Position numbers and translations under genes: made by a program
DNA from: a virus
Strand: one strand, 5' to 3'
DNA: 36,680 nucleotides
IMG/VR virus record: IMGVR_UViG_3300045999_005676
Location: 1-36,680 of that record
In this document: in pieces, positions 1 through 6,537 of the stretch
How positions within the stretch are numbered: the first letter of the stretch is position 1
Layout: every line of letters starts with the position of its first letter
The notes under the pieces: generated by a model
What the model saw: only the letters and a program-made list of their open reading frames with translations
Databases searched by the model: none
What the model was told of the DNA's origin: nothing

Positions 1-87
1 GTTTTGGGGCATTTTTACGCATAGAAGTCTCCTAGTTAGCTTGCGTAAGTCGTTAATAGCCTTTTCACGATTTTCTTGTGTTTTCAT
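1..87 (-). CDS. Small basic protein, 5' part (runs off left edge)
   Basis: An open frame starts at ATG (85-87) and stays open for 29 codons to the edge. It begins MKTQENREKAINDLRKL and is rich in Lys/Arg. If the window ends are joined, this frame continues exactly into the open frame at 36680-36591, giving a 58-aa basic protein whose TGA overlaps the ATG of the methyltransferase gene. The Shine-Dalgarno for this ATG is weak. A competing start at ATG 20-22 has a good GGAG six bases upstream, but lies in another frame and would give only about 19 residues after joining. Function unknown. Confidence 0.35.
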   Translation of the reverse strand, partial: MKTQENREKAINDLRKLTRRLLCVKMPQN

Positions 88-108
88 GCCTAAGTCGCAT
101 ACCCACTT

Positions 109-612
109 TTAGAGTTTGCCCCCGGCCTCAACCCAAGCATCCACGATTGGGCGAGCCTCACGAACAAACTCCAAACGTTGCGCCTCGCTCCATTGCTGGG
201 GACTCTTGCGTGCTAGCCATTGTGCGGCCTTGATGGGGTAGGTCAGCCAATGGGCTTCGGGTCTTGGCTCGCTGGTGCTGGTGATGGGGTCGGGTAGGAT
301 GCCCGCCCATAATGCCAGTTGCTTAAGCTGGCCGGGCTCTGGGTTGGTCAGGGATGGCCTTGCCTTTGCTACCCGCTCAAGCCGCCTACCCTCCTCACCG
401 TTTAAGCCAGCCACCTCCAAGATGCCGTCCACATCCAATCCCTCTGTGCGTGCGGATAGGATAATGTCCCCAGCGTCCGCCGCTAGGCTGATAGTCTCGG
501 CCATGCTTTTCACGGCCTCCTCACGTTGTTCCTGTAAAAGCCTCACCGTTTTTTTAAGTTCCATTCCGATGCTTTTTTCGTTGTTATCTAGGGTAGCGAT
601 TGCCTTGCTCAT
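109..612 (-). CDS. Hypothetical phage protein, 167 aa
   Basis: This is the last complete gene of the left-hand early/regulatory block. The start is well supported: AAGGAG stands upstream of the ATG, followed by the GAAATCC start-associated sequence (617-623). The N-terminal 60 residues are predicted helical with charged heptads (MELKKTVRLLQEQREEAVKS), so possibly coiled coil. The C-terminal half is Trp-rich (LALWAGILPD, AAQWLARKSPQQW). There is no signal peptide, membrane segment or catalytic motif. The helical N-terminus resembles DUF3102-like phage proteins only loosely. Function not recognised. Confidence 0.75.
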   Translation of the reverse strand: MSKAIATLDNNEKSIGMELKKTVRLLQEQREEAVKSMAETISLAADAGDIILSARTEGLDVDGILEVAGLNGEEGRRLERVAKARPSLTNPEPGQLKQLALWAGILPDPITSTSEPRPEAHWLTYPIKAAQWLARKSPQQWSEAQRLEFVREARPIVDAWVEAGGKL

Positions 613-630
613 TTTGGGATTTCTCCTTGT

Positions 631-963
631 TTATGCCTCGGCCTCGACAAGCTCCTCGGCCTGTTCGTGTTCCTCGGCGGGTGGTTCGATCTCTCTAAAA
701 CGCCATTCTGCAAAGCCTCTTTCCGGGTGAGGTGGCACGGATGAACATGGGTTTTGCATTCCCTCCAAATAAACCACGATTTCACCGTGTTCGCCTGTGC
801 TGGAAAGCCCAACGCCCATATCCCTCACTTTATAGACCTTGTCTTTTAAGGGTAGGCAGTTGTAATAGAGAAGCAGTTCTGGCGGGAACCGATCATCCAC
901 ACAGACAACTTTTGAGCCTGTTCTCACCGTTTTTTGCCTCGCCTTTTTAAGCCCTTTTGCCAT
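631..963 (-). CDS. Small conserved-type phage protein, about 110 aa
   Basis: A basic N-terminus (MAKGLKKARQKTVRTGSK) is followed by a compact beta-rich core, VVCVDDRFPPELLLYYNCLPLKD then VYKVRDMG. This is reminiscent of small uncharacterised phage proteins with a VCVDD..F...P.KG.VY.VR pattern. The C-terminus is very acidic (EPPAEEHEQAEELVEAEA). I chose the ATG at 963, which has AAGGA just upstream though with short spacing. In-frame ATGs at 978 and 987 are possible and would lengthen the overlap with the upstream gene. Function unknown. Confidence 0.65.
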   Translation of the reverse strand: MAKGLKKARQKTVRTGSKVVCVDDRFPPELLLYYNCLPLKDKVYKVRDMGVGLSSTGEHGEIVVYLEGMQNPCSSVPPHPERGFAEWRFREIEPPAEEHEQAEELVEAEA

Positions 964-1457
964 GCGTCCTTGTTCCATTTTGGGCATTCTTTTCGCCGTC
1001 TTTCGTGAACCCGCAAGGCTCGTTCTTTATAGATTTGCCTGACTCGCTCGCTCCGTTGAACTCTTAAGACAAGCCCTGTCCTTTGAGTTAGCTCCGATAG
1101 CCGTGCAGATAGGGCGGCTCTTGTGTATGGGCGGTTTGTGTTTGGGTTAAGGTAGCGTTTGGCAATGCTCGTTAGGCTGTCTGGGCTTCGGTTGGTTGCT
1201 AGGGCTAGGAGGGCTTCGTCCAAAGTGTCGTCCCTTTTTGTTCGGAGCATCGGGCTATCAGCCTCGGTCTTGATGGTTTCTTCGATGATCTGTGCCGTTG
1301 CCCTTGCCAGTTCGTCCAAATTCATGGCCGGATTTTGGGCTTTGAGGTGCGCCAGCCTTTCCCTAACCACATCCTCCAGCTTGTCCACTTGGTCGGCCAT
1401 ATCGACCGTGTAGGATGCGGCTATGCTGTCCGCTGGGTCTTGTCCGTCAGTTCTCAT
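924..1457 (-). CDS. HTH-like DNA-binding candidate, 177 aa
   Basis: The N-terminal two-thirds is helical and acidic (DKLEDVVRERLAHLKAQNPAMNLDEL). The C-terminal part holds a likely helix-turn-helix: SPDSLTSIAKRYLNPNTNRP then YTRAALSARLSELTQRTG, in which the second helix would be the recognition helix. It ends in a strongly basic tail (RVHERRRKECPKWNKDAW, KGLKRRGKKR) suited to nucleic-acid binding. The start overlaps the stop of the preceding HTH gene by 11 nt, so the two are probably co-translated. The role is inferred only from fold-like features; a regulator or replication accessory protein are both possible. Confidence 0.7.
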   Translation of the reverse strand: MRTDGQDPADSIAASYTVDMADQVDKLEDVVRERLAHLKAQNPAMNLDELARATAQIIEETIKTEADSPMLRTKRDDTLDEALLALATNRSPDSLTSIAKRYLNPNTNRPYTRAALSARLSELTQRTGLVLRVQRSERVRQIYKERALRVHERRRKECPKWNKDAWQKGLKRRGKKR

Positions 1458-1755
1458 CGGTTCCCTTTGCCCAAATCCAATGGGAGTGTTTGCTTGGCCG
1501 TATGATTTTGCCCTGCTTTTCCAGCCATCGGGCGTGGTATTGAATAACTGGTTGCTCCATCTTTAGGGTCTTGGCTATTACCGCCGTTGGGATGGCATTC
1601 AGCAATAGCCTTTCGATGACTTGCCGTAGCATCTTGATCCGTTCCTGTGATCGTCCGCCTTTCGTGATTTTGCGAAGTTCGTAGTTGTCCGGGCATAGCT
1701 CAATCAAAAGCCTCTCGGCTCTTAACTGGTCGGACTCGATGGGAGCGGTCTCCAT
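1447..1755 (-). CDS. Small helix-turn-helix protein, 102 aa
   Basis: The central region, LRQVIERLLLNAIPTAVIA then KTLKMEQPVIQYHARWLEKQ, has the helix-turn-helix spacing of sigma-factor/resolvase-type DNA-binding domains. It is followed by a short basic wing (GKIIRPSKHSHWIWAK). The start ATG is preceded by AAAGAAATCCTA, carrying the GAAATCC start-associated sequence. A TTGACA motif sits 29 nt upstream in a 53-nt gap, one of the few real gaps in this block, so transcription could restart here. Probable small transcription regulator; the target is unknown. Confidence 0.7.
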   Translation of the reverse strand: METAPIESDQLRAERLLIELCPDNYELRKITKGGRSQERIKMLRQVIERLLLNAIPTAVIAKTLKMEQPVIQYHARWLEKQGKIIRPSKHSHWIWAKGTDEN

Positions 1756-1808
1756 TAGGATTTCTTTAGGCTGTGTTTATTCTATGTCAAAGGCTGGTCG
1801 AATCTTGT

Positions 1809-2081
1809 TCAAAGATAGTATTGGGCAATCTTCTTTCCGTTCTCCGTCTGAATGTCTCGGCTTTGGATGGTCAGCCCCGCCTTTTTCAAGTCATGGATTC
1901 GAGAGGCCAAACGAAATATTCCGTAAAGCCTCAACGCCTCAAGTGCCGTGATCGGCTTGCCGCTCTGCAAGTGGGATAGCACTTGCTGGCATTGCTTGGA
2001 GCCGATGGGCTTGATTGGGTGGTGTGTTTCCGTTGGCTCAACGAAGTCCATGGTTAGTTGGGATGCAAAATGGAAGCTCAT
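1809..2081 (-). CDS. Helix-turn-helix protein (HTH_39-like), 90 aa
   Basis: The core QCQQVLSHLQSGKPITALEA then LRLYGIFRLASRIHDLKKAG matches the pattern of the small phage/prophage helix-turn-helix family known as HTH_39: a helix, ITALEAL, (L/F)G-FRLASRI-DL, then a wing with TIQSRDI. Such proteins occur next to replication genes in phages and are presumed DNA-binding, without known targets. The ATG overlaps the TGA of the upstream gene (ATGA, 2078-2081), indicating translational coupling. Confidence 0.8.
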   Translation of the reverse strand: MSFHFASQLTMDFVEPTETHHPIKPIGSKQCQQVLSHLQSGKPITALEALRLYGIFRLASRIHDLKKAGLTIQSRDIQTENGKKIAQYYL

Positions 2082-2641
2082 TTTTTTGCCGACTTTCTTT
2101 TGTTCGGGTAGTTGTGCCTAGCTTGTTTGCTTGGCTCCCATCCCTGCTTTTTGGCGTGGCAGATTGAGGCATGGTCGCAACCCCAAGCCCTAGCGATAAC
2201 CGTCATTGGGATTCCGGCCTCGTATTGAGCCTTCCACAATGCCCAACGCTTCTGGACGACTTCAACCTTGCGATTCTTGCACTTTCCAAATTTGCCCCTT
2301 AAAACCCTTAATTCGTGTGGAACGATGATTTGTGGCAAGTCTATCGGTTCGGCGGTCTTAGCCCTTTCTAGGCCTAAATGCGCTTCAATTTGGCCTATTC
2401 TGGAGCAAAGCGGTGCAAGGTAGGCTTTCACCGGGTCGGCTTCCTTGGCATTACGCATAATCTGAAGGCTCAATTCAAGGCTATTGATCCGCTCCTCAAG
2501 CTCTTGGATTCGCTTTGGCATAGTGACCGCCTTTTCAAATTCCATTGCTTGATCAGCCAGCGATTTGTATTCGGGTTGGATTTTGCGATATGGCACAAAA
2601 CCCCGATCCACAGTTCTTTCAAATGATTTAAGTAGGCTCAC
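2078..2641 (-). CDS. Coiled-coil plus helix-turn-helix protein, about 187 aa
   Basis: The frame is open from 2812, but its first part is a shadow of the replication gene. The most plausible start is GTG at 2641, which forms a GTGA junction with the upstream stop; ATG at 2545 (MEFEKAV) is an alternative. Residues about 40-70 form a coiled coil (MPKRIQELEERINSLELSLQ). The C-terminal 65 residues hold a helix-turn-helix (YEAGIPMTVIARAWGCDHAS, ICHAKKQGW) and a basic tail ending KRKSAKK. It is likely DNA-binding, perhaps a replication or origin-binding partner of its neighbour. Function inferred. Confidence 0.65.
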   Translation of the reverse strand: MSLLKSFERTVDRGFVPYRKIQPEYKSLADQAMEFEKAVTMPKRIQELEERINSLELSLQIMRNAKEADPVKAYLAPLCSRIGQIEAHLGLERAKTAEPIDLPQIIVPHELRVLRGKFGKCKNRKVEVVQKRWALWKAQYEAGIPMTVIARAWGCDHASICHAKKQGWEPSKQARHNYPNKRKSAKK

Positions 2642-2745
2642 GATGGGAACCCCGCTTTCTGCCAATCGTAGTATGAGGCAAAGCCCATCCGCCGATAGAG
2701 CGGAGCAGACTCGCACGATGATTTTGGTTGCGGTTTTGGTTGCAT
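2638..2745 (-). CDS. Possible in-frame internal start product, 35 aa
   Basis: Inside the replication gene an ATG at 2743-2745 is preceded by AAAGGGAACCACACA, almost identical to the ribosome-binding region of the strong gene at 4907 (AAAGGAACCACACA). Translation from here would give a free 35-aa C-terminal peptide (MQPKPQPKSSCESAPLYRRM, then GFASYYDWQKAGFPS). The sequence allows it, but there is no independent evidence that it is used. Confidence 0.3.
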   Translation of the reverse strand: MQPKPQPKSSCESAPLYRRMGFASYYDWQKAGFPS

Positions 2746-3396
2746 TGTGTGGTTCCCTTTTTGGTTTGTGGTTTGGTTTCTTCTGAAACAATTTCTTGCG
2801 GCGGCTTGCCAATCCTTAACAGGCGCACGGCCTCCGACCTTCCATCCGTTGCTTTCATAGTGGTCGAAGGCTCCTTGAACATCTTTGCCAATCCATCCGA
2901 TGCTCTTTGCGTAATCCGACCATTGCGAAAGCGTGGGGCGCACTTGCGCCCTCTCTCTATTATTCTGGCCTCTAGCTTCTGTAGCCTCTAGCTTCTGCGG
3001 CGTTACATTGCCGTTACAAGAGCGTTTCATTTGCGTTACAGTAGGCGTTACATCGGCGTTACGCCAACGCAAAATCCTTTCCCTGTTAGACTTACGGCCA
3101 CGCTCATCTTTCACCATTCTGCGTGAAAATATGCAATCATTCTCGACTGAATAGACACCTGCCTGTGCCAATTCAACGAGCAAGCCGCTAGTTGTTTCTA
3201 GGCTTTCGCCAAAGATTCTGGCTATATGCTCTGCCCCCATTGGGCTATCTCCAGCCATTAGATAGCCATGCCTTTTGGACTTTGCCATAAGGCAAATCAT
3301 ATCGACCCAGAGACCTCTTGCCGCCGGGGAACAACCACGAAGGGCTTCATCCGAAAGCCAATCAGCCGGATAGAATTTAAGCCAAGGCAACTTCAC
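2638..3396 (-). CDS. Replication-initiation-type protein (DUF1376/DnaD-like)
   Basis: The N-terminus (LPWLKFYPADWLSDEALRGC, then SPAARGLWVDMICLMAKS) is the characteristic opening of phage replication proteins with a DUF1376/winged-helix-like domain. After a Lys/Arg-rich linker with likely winged-helix residues, the C-terminal part (LSQWSDYAKSIGW, then AFDHYESNGWKVGGRAPVKD, WQAAARNCFRR) matches the short helical C-terminal element of such proteins, which is thought to recruit the helicase loader or helicase. The start is GTG, overlapping the upstream stop (GTGA). The last 35 codons can be initiated separately at 2745 (see that entry). It probably marks the replication module, but no helicase or polymerase is in the window. 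Confidence 0.75.
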   Translation of the reverse strand: MKLPWLKFYPADWLSDEALRGCSPAARGLWVDMICLMAKSKRHGYLMAGDSPMGAEHIARIFGESLETTSGLLVELAQAGVYSVENDCIFSRRMVKDERGRKSNRERILRWRNADVTPTVTQMKRSCNGNVTPQKLEATEARGQNNRERAQVRPTLSQWSDYAKSIGWIGKDVQGAFDHYESNGWKVGGRAPVKDWQAAARNCFRRNQTTNQKGNHTMQPKPQPKSSCESAPLYRRMGFASYYDWQKAGFPS

Positions 3397-3602
3397 TTTT
3401 TACCGCTCTCCAAGTCACGCTTCTGGTATTTCTTGGCTCGATCCAAAAGCTCCTTTGCCATCACCTCGGCCAAGTCTGCGTGAGCAAGAATATCCTTGTA
3501 ATTCTTTTCTTGTGCGTGAGTCCAATCCTTTCGCATATCCTTAAGCCTTGCGGTTGTATAACGAAGCAACTGCTTTAAGTATGTAAGCCTTTTAACGCTC
3601 AT
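3393..3602 (-). CDS. Small helical hypothetical protein, 69 aa
   Basis: Basic and almost entirely helical (RLTYLKQLLRYTTARLKDMR, AKELLDRAKKYQKRDLESGK). ATG overlaps the stop of the preceding small membrane-protein gene (ATGA), and its own stop overlaps the GTG of the replication gene (GTGA), so it lies in a tightly coupled string. No membrane segment or motif. Function unknown. Confidence 0.65.
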   Translation of the reverse strand: MSVKRLTYLKQLLRYTTARLKDMRKDWTHAQEKNYKDILAHADLAEVMAKELLDRAKKYQKRDLESGKK

Positions 3603-3739
3603 TTATTTAGCATCCTTTCCAACTTGTCCCACGCCCAGCCAGCGAGAAGTGCCAAGCCTACCAACCCTGCGAATATAAATCCCACAGCTAGGCCAATGAG
3701 AACCATCAATTTCCCAAGTTCTAGTAATGTTTCTTGCAT
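3599..3739 (-). CDS. Small single-span membrane protein, 46 aa
   Basis: The start is ATG 3739, supported by a good GGGAGA seven bases upstream. An earlier in-frame start at 3784 would overlap the upstream gene and lacks such a site. A hydrophobic stretch of about 25 residues (MVLIGLAVGFIFAGLVGLAL, then LAGWAW) is flanked by acidic and basic ends (MQETLLELGK, DKLERMLNK), consistent with one transmembrane helix. Such short proteins in early phage regions often modulate host membrane functions, but nothing here identifies a role. Confidence 0.65.
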   Translation of the reverse strand: MQETLLELGKLMVLIGLAVGFIFAGLVGLALLAGWAWDKLERMLNK

Positions 3740-3747
3740 AAATCTCC

Positions 3748-3966
3748 CTATGAGATAGGAGCCTTCGGCCACGGCGACCAACAACGAACCGAACTAGCTC
3801 TTGTCCAGTTGTCCATATAAAATTCCCCGCGGTGGAAGCGAGCCACCATAACGCTGATTCCAATAACAACAAGGCATCTATCATTTTCCTGCGGCTTATC
3901 ATCTGTGTCCCTCCATTCAATTAGTCCAAACTTTGTTTTTGGTATTTGAACATCAATACTTGGCAT
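3748..3966 (-). CDS. DUF551-like small protein, 72 aa
   Basis: The pattern IEWRDTDDKPQENDRCLVVI, then VARFHRGEFYMDNWTRASSV and RCWSPWPKAP, fits the small phage/enterobacterial DUF551-type layout: W.....P..g..vLv, a central A.f..g.f, and a terminal W.PlP-like tail. The start ATG at 3966 has AAGGA nearby and overlaps the preceding gene by 14 nt; the longer frame to 3996 is less likely. A competing frame (3603-3920) overlaps it and was rejected. Biochemical role of the family is unknown. Confidence 0.65.
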   Translation of the reverse strand: MPSIDVQIPKTKFGLIEWRDTDDKPQENDRCLVVIGISVMVARFHRGEFYMDNWTRASSVRCWSPWPKAPIS

Positions 3967-4153
3967 TTGGCATCCTTCTAATGGCTGTTGCCACATCGTT
4001 CAGTAGGTCTTTGCGAACTTGATCCTCCTCGGAGTCGGCCATCTGCTGAACCAACTCCGCACAGGCTTCTCGCTCTTTCTTCGCCACGGTATTTGCCAGC
4101 GAAGCCAAAGACCTATCAATTTGGGTTAGGGCAGATTCAGAAGGGGATGTCAT
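3953..4153 (-). CDS. Small helical hypothetical protein, 66 aa
   Basis: Predicted almost all helix: MTSPSESALTQIDRSLASLA, then KKEREACAELVQQMADSEED and a basic end. The C-A-E-L-V and A-T-A-I-R-R segments resemble short helical phage proteins often seen beside recombination genes. ATG at 4153 is preceded by GAGGAT at proper distance, located in the 3' end of the upstream gene. Function unknown. Confidence 0.6.
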   Translation of the reverse strand: MTSPSESALTQIDRSLASLANTVAKKEREACAELVQQMADSEEDQVRKDLLNDVATAIRRMPNAKY

Positions 4154-4907
4154 CTTTTTTATCCTCATCAATTACAGATTTAATTACTGCCCGAAGCTGG
4201 ACATCCTTTTTGTAGGGCTGTCCGTCCGGGGCGTTCTTCATGGGCTGTTCAATCAGCCACATAAGCCAGCCAAATCCTTCCGATGATCTAGCAATCTGGC
4301 GGACGGTCTGGCCTTTGTATTTGCCAAACCCAACGACCATATCCTTAATCTCGGAGTCCTTGGTTTTCTTTTCCTCAACCAGCTTTGCCGTTATCTCTTT
4401 GATCTCTGCCTTCGAAGGCTCTTCGTATTTCTCGGTATTGAGTTGCTTGGCATCTTCAAAACCACCGAAGGGAACTTCTTCCGCTGGGGTGGTTGAGAGG
4501 TTGCGGTCGATCAATACAACGACATGGGCGAAGGCCGATCGGCAAGCCCGACTGATCGCCCTTGTCTGGCACATTGCCCGCTGTGCATAGGTCGGACGCT
4601 TTGCCCACATATCCTCATCGAAGCCAAGGAATCCCTCGGCGGTTGCGATTGTTTGGCCGTTGTCCATTCGGCGAACTTCGCCAATGCACTTCCAGCCTTC
4701 ATCGGTGCGCTCGACATCCCTTGCCGAAGCTACGCATCCGTGCGCTACTGCAATGGATTGCCAGCCCTCTACCCGAACATAGTCACGATTGCCAATCCGT
4801 TGTGCGGTGGCCTTGACGATTTCTCGGCAAGCCCCCGCAACATCAGTCGCCTGTCGGATATGTTGGGCAACTCCGTTGTTAATTGTTGCTAATTGTGTTT
4901 CGCTCAT
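4137..4907 (-). CDS. SSB-tipped DNA recombination/replication accessory protein
   Basis: This 256-aa protein has three visible parts. Residues about 25-150 (YVRVEGWQSIAVAHGCVASA, then WAKRPTYAQRAMCQTRAISR ACRSAF split by spacing) resemble uncharacterised phage proteins located in recombination modules. Residues about 188-245 (GFGKYKGQTVRQIA, then GWLMWLIEQP) match the short C-terminal module found in exonuclease X-like proteins. The last residues, DEDKKDDIPF, reproduce the acidic tip of bacterial single-stranded-DNA-binding proteins (DDDIPF), known to dock replication and repair partners. ssDNA binding or annealing is inferred; no canonical SSB OB-fold motif was recognised. The ribosome-binding region is AAAGGAACCACACA-ATG. 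Confidence 0.7.
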   Translation of the reverse strand: MSETQLATINNGVAQHIRQATDVAGACREIVKATAQRIGNRDYVRVEGWQSIAVAHGCVASARDVERTDEGWKCIGEVRRMDNGQTIATAEGFLGFDEDMWAKRPTYAQRAMCQTRAISRACRSAFAHVVVLIDRNLSTTPAEEVPFGGFEDAKQLNTEKYEEPSKAEIKEITAKLVEEKKTKDSEIKDMVVGFGKYKGQTVRQIARSSEGFGWLMWLIEQPMKNAPDGQPYKKDVQLRAVIKSVIDEDKKDDIPF

Positions 4908-4931
4908 TGTGTGGTTCCTTTCTTTTTTGGT

Positions 4932-5297
4932 TTACTCGTTAGGAAGTCTTTGGCGGTTGTTATGGAAGGCGATCTCCAAATTTTCTTTGCGGTATTCCCA
5001 ATAGCCGGGAAGCCCGCCGATGAATGATGGCTCATAAGGAACCTTGTTCATTATGCAAAAATATTCCCTATCTAGTTCCTTCTTTAGCCTCTTAAAATGT
5101 CCTTGAGGATTTTCGTGCGCCCATCCGTTGTAGGTCTTGAGCCATTCCGCATTGTCGGATTGTTCCTGTTCACCATCGGTAGCCTTACGATCCGCCCAGC
5201 TATCTTCGACCCGCAAGACCCTTTCTCGCCAATCCACAAATGATTGATGTCGGATATCGTCTGCCTCTTTCTGGTATTCCTCAAAGAAGCTAGCCAT
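4932..5297 (-). CDS. Hypothetical protein, 121 aa
   Basis: Charged, Trp- and Tyr-rich soluble protein (ASFFEEYQKEADDIRHQSFV, WLKTYNGWAHENPQGHFKRL) with no recognised domain. The start ATG has an excellent GGGAGG upstream and overlaps the end of the nuclease-like gene by 8 nt. It lies between the nuclease and the SSB-tipped gene, which suggests a DNA-metabolism context but does not prove it. Confidence 0.7.
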   Translation of the reverse strand: MASFFEEYQKEADDIRHQSFVDWRERVLRVEDSWADRKATDGEQEQSDNAEWLKTYNGWAHENPQGHFKRLKKELDREYFCIMNKVPYEPSFIGGLPGYWEYRKENLEIAFHNNRQRLPNE

Positions 5298-5631
5298 TTT
5301 GGGCCTCCCTCTTTAGGCGCAAATAAGAATCCGATCCACCCCTATAAATTGTTTCGATGATAGGGGTAAGCCATTTGGCCGTGACTTGGTGGGCTGGGAT
5401 TCTGAAAAGCAAGATGCCACGCTCCGAAAGGGCATTATATTTTTCCATATCGGCCATAAAGCCGGAGCCTCTTGTATGTCTGCCCTTCGTCCACACCGAA
5501 CCCTCCACTTCGATTGCTACTCCAGACTCATGCCAGTAGTCAATCCTCCAGCGGCGGGTCGGGTGGAATTTGTATTCCGCTGTGAGCTTCGGGCCGTTCA
5601 ATGCCCGCCAGACAATTTCAAACTTACTCAA
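5290..5631 (-). CDS. PD-(D/E)XK-type (VRR-NUC/DUF559-like) endonuclease
   Basis: The core EYKFHPTRRWRIDYWHESGV, then AIEVEGSVWTKGRHTRGSGF and MADMEKYNALSERGILLFRI, shows the catalytic signature of small PD-(D/E)XK nucleases found in phage replication regions: a D in RIDY, then the E-V-E strand, then a K/Y helix. The R-H-T-R-G motif is typical of that phage subfamily. I place the start at TTG 5631, making a TTGA junction with the upstream stop and having GGGAG at good distance; the open frame continues to a TTG at 5646. A role in resolving or nicking DNA intermediates is inferred from the family. Confidence 0.75.
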   Translation of the reverse strand: MSKFEIVWRALNGPKLTAEYKFHPTRRWRIDYWHESGVAIEVEGSVWTKGRHTRGSGFMADMEKYNALSERGILLFRIPAHQVTAKWLTPIIETIYRGGSDSYLRLKREAQNG

Positions 5632-5837
5632 TTTCGCATCTCCCAAATTGAAGGGTTTCGGCTCTTGGCCTCGGCTTGCTTGGTTTCCTCGGTCGCCTTC
5701 TCCAAGCGATCCAATTCGGCGGCAACCATCAAATAGAATCTTCTCCGCTCATAGTCCCTTTGCTCTAAATATTTGCAAAGCTCTCGGCCTCCAAAGAAAA
5801 TAAACATCACGATAAAAATCAAAAGGGCTTCGATCAT
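5628..5837 (-). CDS. Small membrane-anchored protein, 69 aa
   Basis: ATG 5837 overlaps the ligase-like gene stop (ATGA). Residues 1-20 (MIEALLIFIVMFIFFGGREL) form one membrane helix, followed by a long charged helix (RRRFYLMVAAELDRLEKATE, ETKQAEAKS) that may be coiled coil in the cytoplasm. The shape is like an anchored adaptor, but no family was recognised. Confidence 0.65.
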   Translation of the reverse strand: MIEALLIFIVMFIFFGGRELCKYLEQRDYERRRFYLMVAAELDRLEKATEETKQAEAKSRNPSIWEMRN

Positions 5838-6382
5838 AGAATCCTCCACTTGTGCCAGTCCAGCGAGCAGTAAGAAGGATTCGTGACGAAGGGGTAGCGG
5901 TCATCGTTCTTCATAACAAAGCCTTCCCAAACCAGCCCGCCACGATTCTGGAAATTCATCTCCTCCCAAATGGCCTTGAGCTTTTTGTGATTGAGGCGGG
6001 GCATACGTAGCAGGGCGTTTTGTTTTAGCTCAAAGGATGCGGGTTCGATCTCCTCAAACTCCTTGACCCTCTGAGCATAGGGCTTGGGGTTGTCGGGATC
6101 GAAAGCATCAATCACGATGATAGTTCCGATGCCTTTCTTTTCCCGCATCCCCATAATTTCGCAATCAATAAACCGAGACTTAATCCCCGCAGTTGCCAAA
6201 CGCTCCAAGATCAGCGGGGCGTTGGATGCGATCTTTCCGTGGCGGTTATAGGCTATGCCTTCTTTTTGATCGAACCAGCCTCTCCAACCATTCGCCTTTG
6301 GTTCGATTGCCCACTCGCTGTAAGTCTCCGACCAAGGGGCATCAGCGGCTCCGACTGGTCTTGCAGGGTAATAGGATTTCAT
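5834..6382 (-). CDS. Minimal ATP-dependent DNA-ligase-like nucleotidyltransferase
   Basis: The nucleotidyltransferase motifs of ATP-dependent DNA ligases are visible in order. Motif I is K29-A-N-G-W-R34, with Lys29 the candidate adenylation site. YNRHGK (45-50) fits motif Ia, FIDCEIMG (71-78) motif III, EGFVMK (153-158) motif IV, and a weak WHKWR (176-180) motif V. At 182 aa it stops where the OB-fold would begin, so it is far shorter than usual ligases. Asn replaces the usual Asp in motif I. It could be a stand-alone adenylating domain, an RNA-end or nucleic-acid-modifying homologue, or a decayed ligase. The start is preceded by a GAAATCC sequence at longer spacing. Confidence 0.7.
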   Translation of the reverse strand: MKSYYPARPVGAADAPWSETYSEWAIEPKANGWRGWFDQKEGIAYNRHGKIASNAPLILERLATAGIKSRFIDCEIMGMREKKGIGTIIVIDAFDPDNPKPYAQRVKEFEEIEPASFELKQNALLRMPRLNHKKLKAIWEEMNFQNRGGLVWEGFVMKNDDRYPFVTNPSYCSLDWHKWRIL

Positions 6383-6421
6383 TAGTTGGGTTGTAGGATT
6401 TCTGGGTATTGCTGTAAAGTT

Positions 6422-6517
6422 TTATTTGGTCAGTAAAAGCTCTAGCCAATCCCCAAGAGATAGGCCAACGAGGATGCCGACCATCACGGCGATGTAGATT
6501 TTGAATGCTTGTTTCAT
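6422..6517 (-). CDS. 31-aa single-span membrane peptide
   Basis: A short frame, MKQAFKIYIAVMVGILVGLS then LGDWLELLLTK, lies in the gap between the ligase-like gene and the next gene. It has a clear ribosome-binding region (AAAGGAAATCCTAAT before ATG) with AAAGGA at good distance and the GAAATCC start-associated sequence. The middle 18 residues are hydrophobic, so one membrane helix is predicted. Function unknown. Confidence 0.6.
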   Translation of the reverse strand: MKQAFKIYIAVMVGILVGLSLGDWLELLLTK

Positions 6518-6537
6518 ATTAGGATTTCCTTTCTATT

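Noticed and set aside
275-730. Plus-strand frame of 151 codons at the left end
   Set aside because: Antisense to two supported minus-strand genes; low-complexity Ser-rich translation and no start signal.
3603-3920. Minus-strand frame of 105 codons overlapping the DUF551-like gene
   Set aside because: The DUF551-like gene and the small membrane gene with good ribosome-binding site occupy the same span and fit gene-to-gene spacing better.
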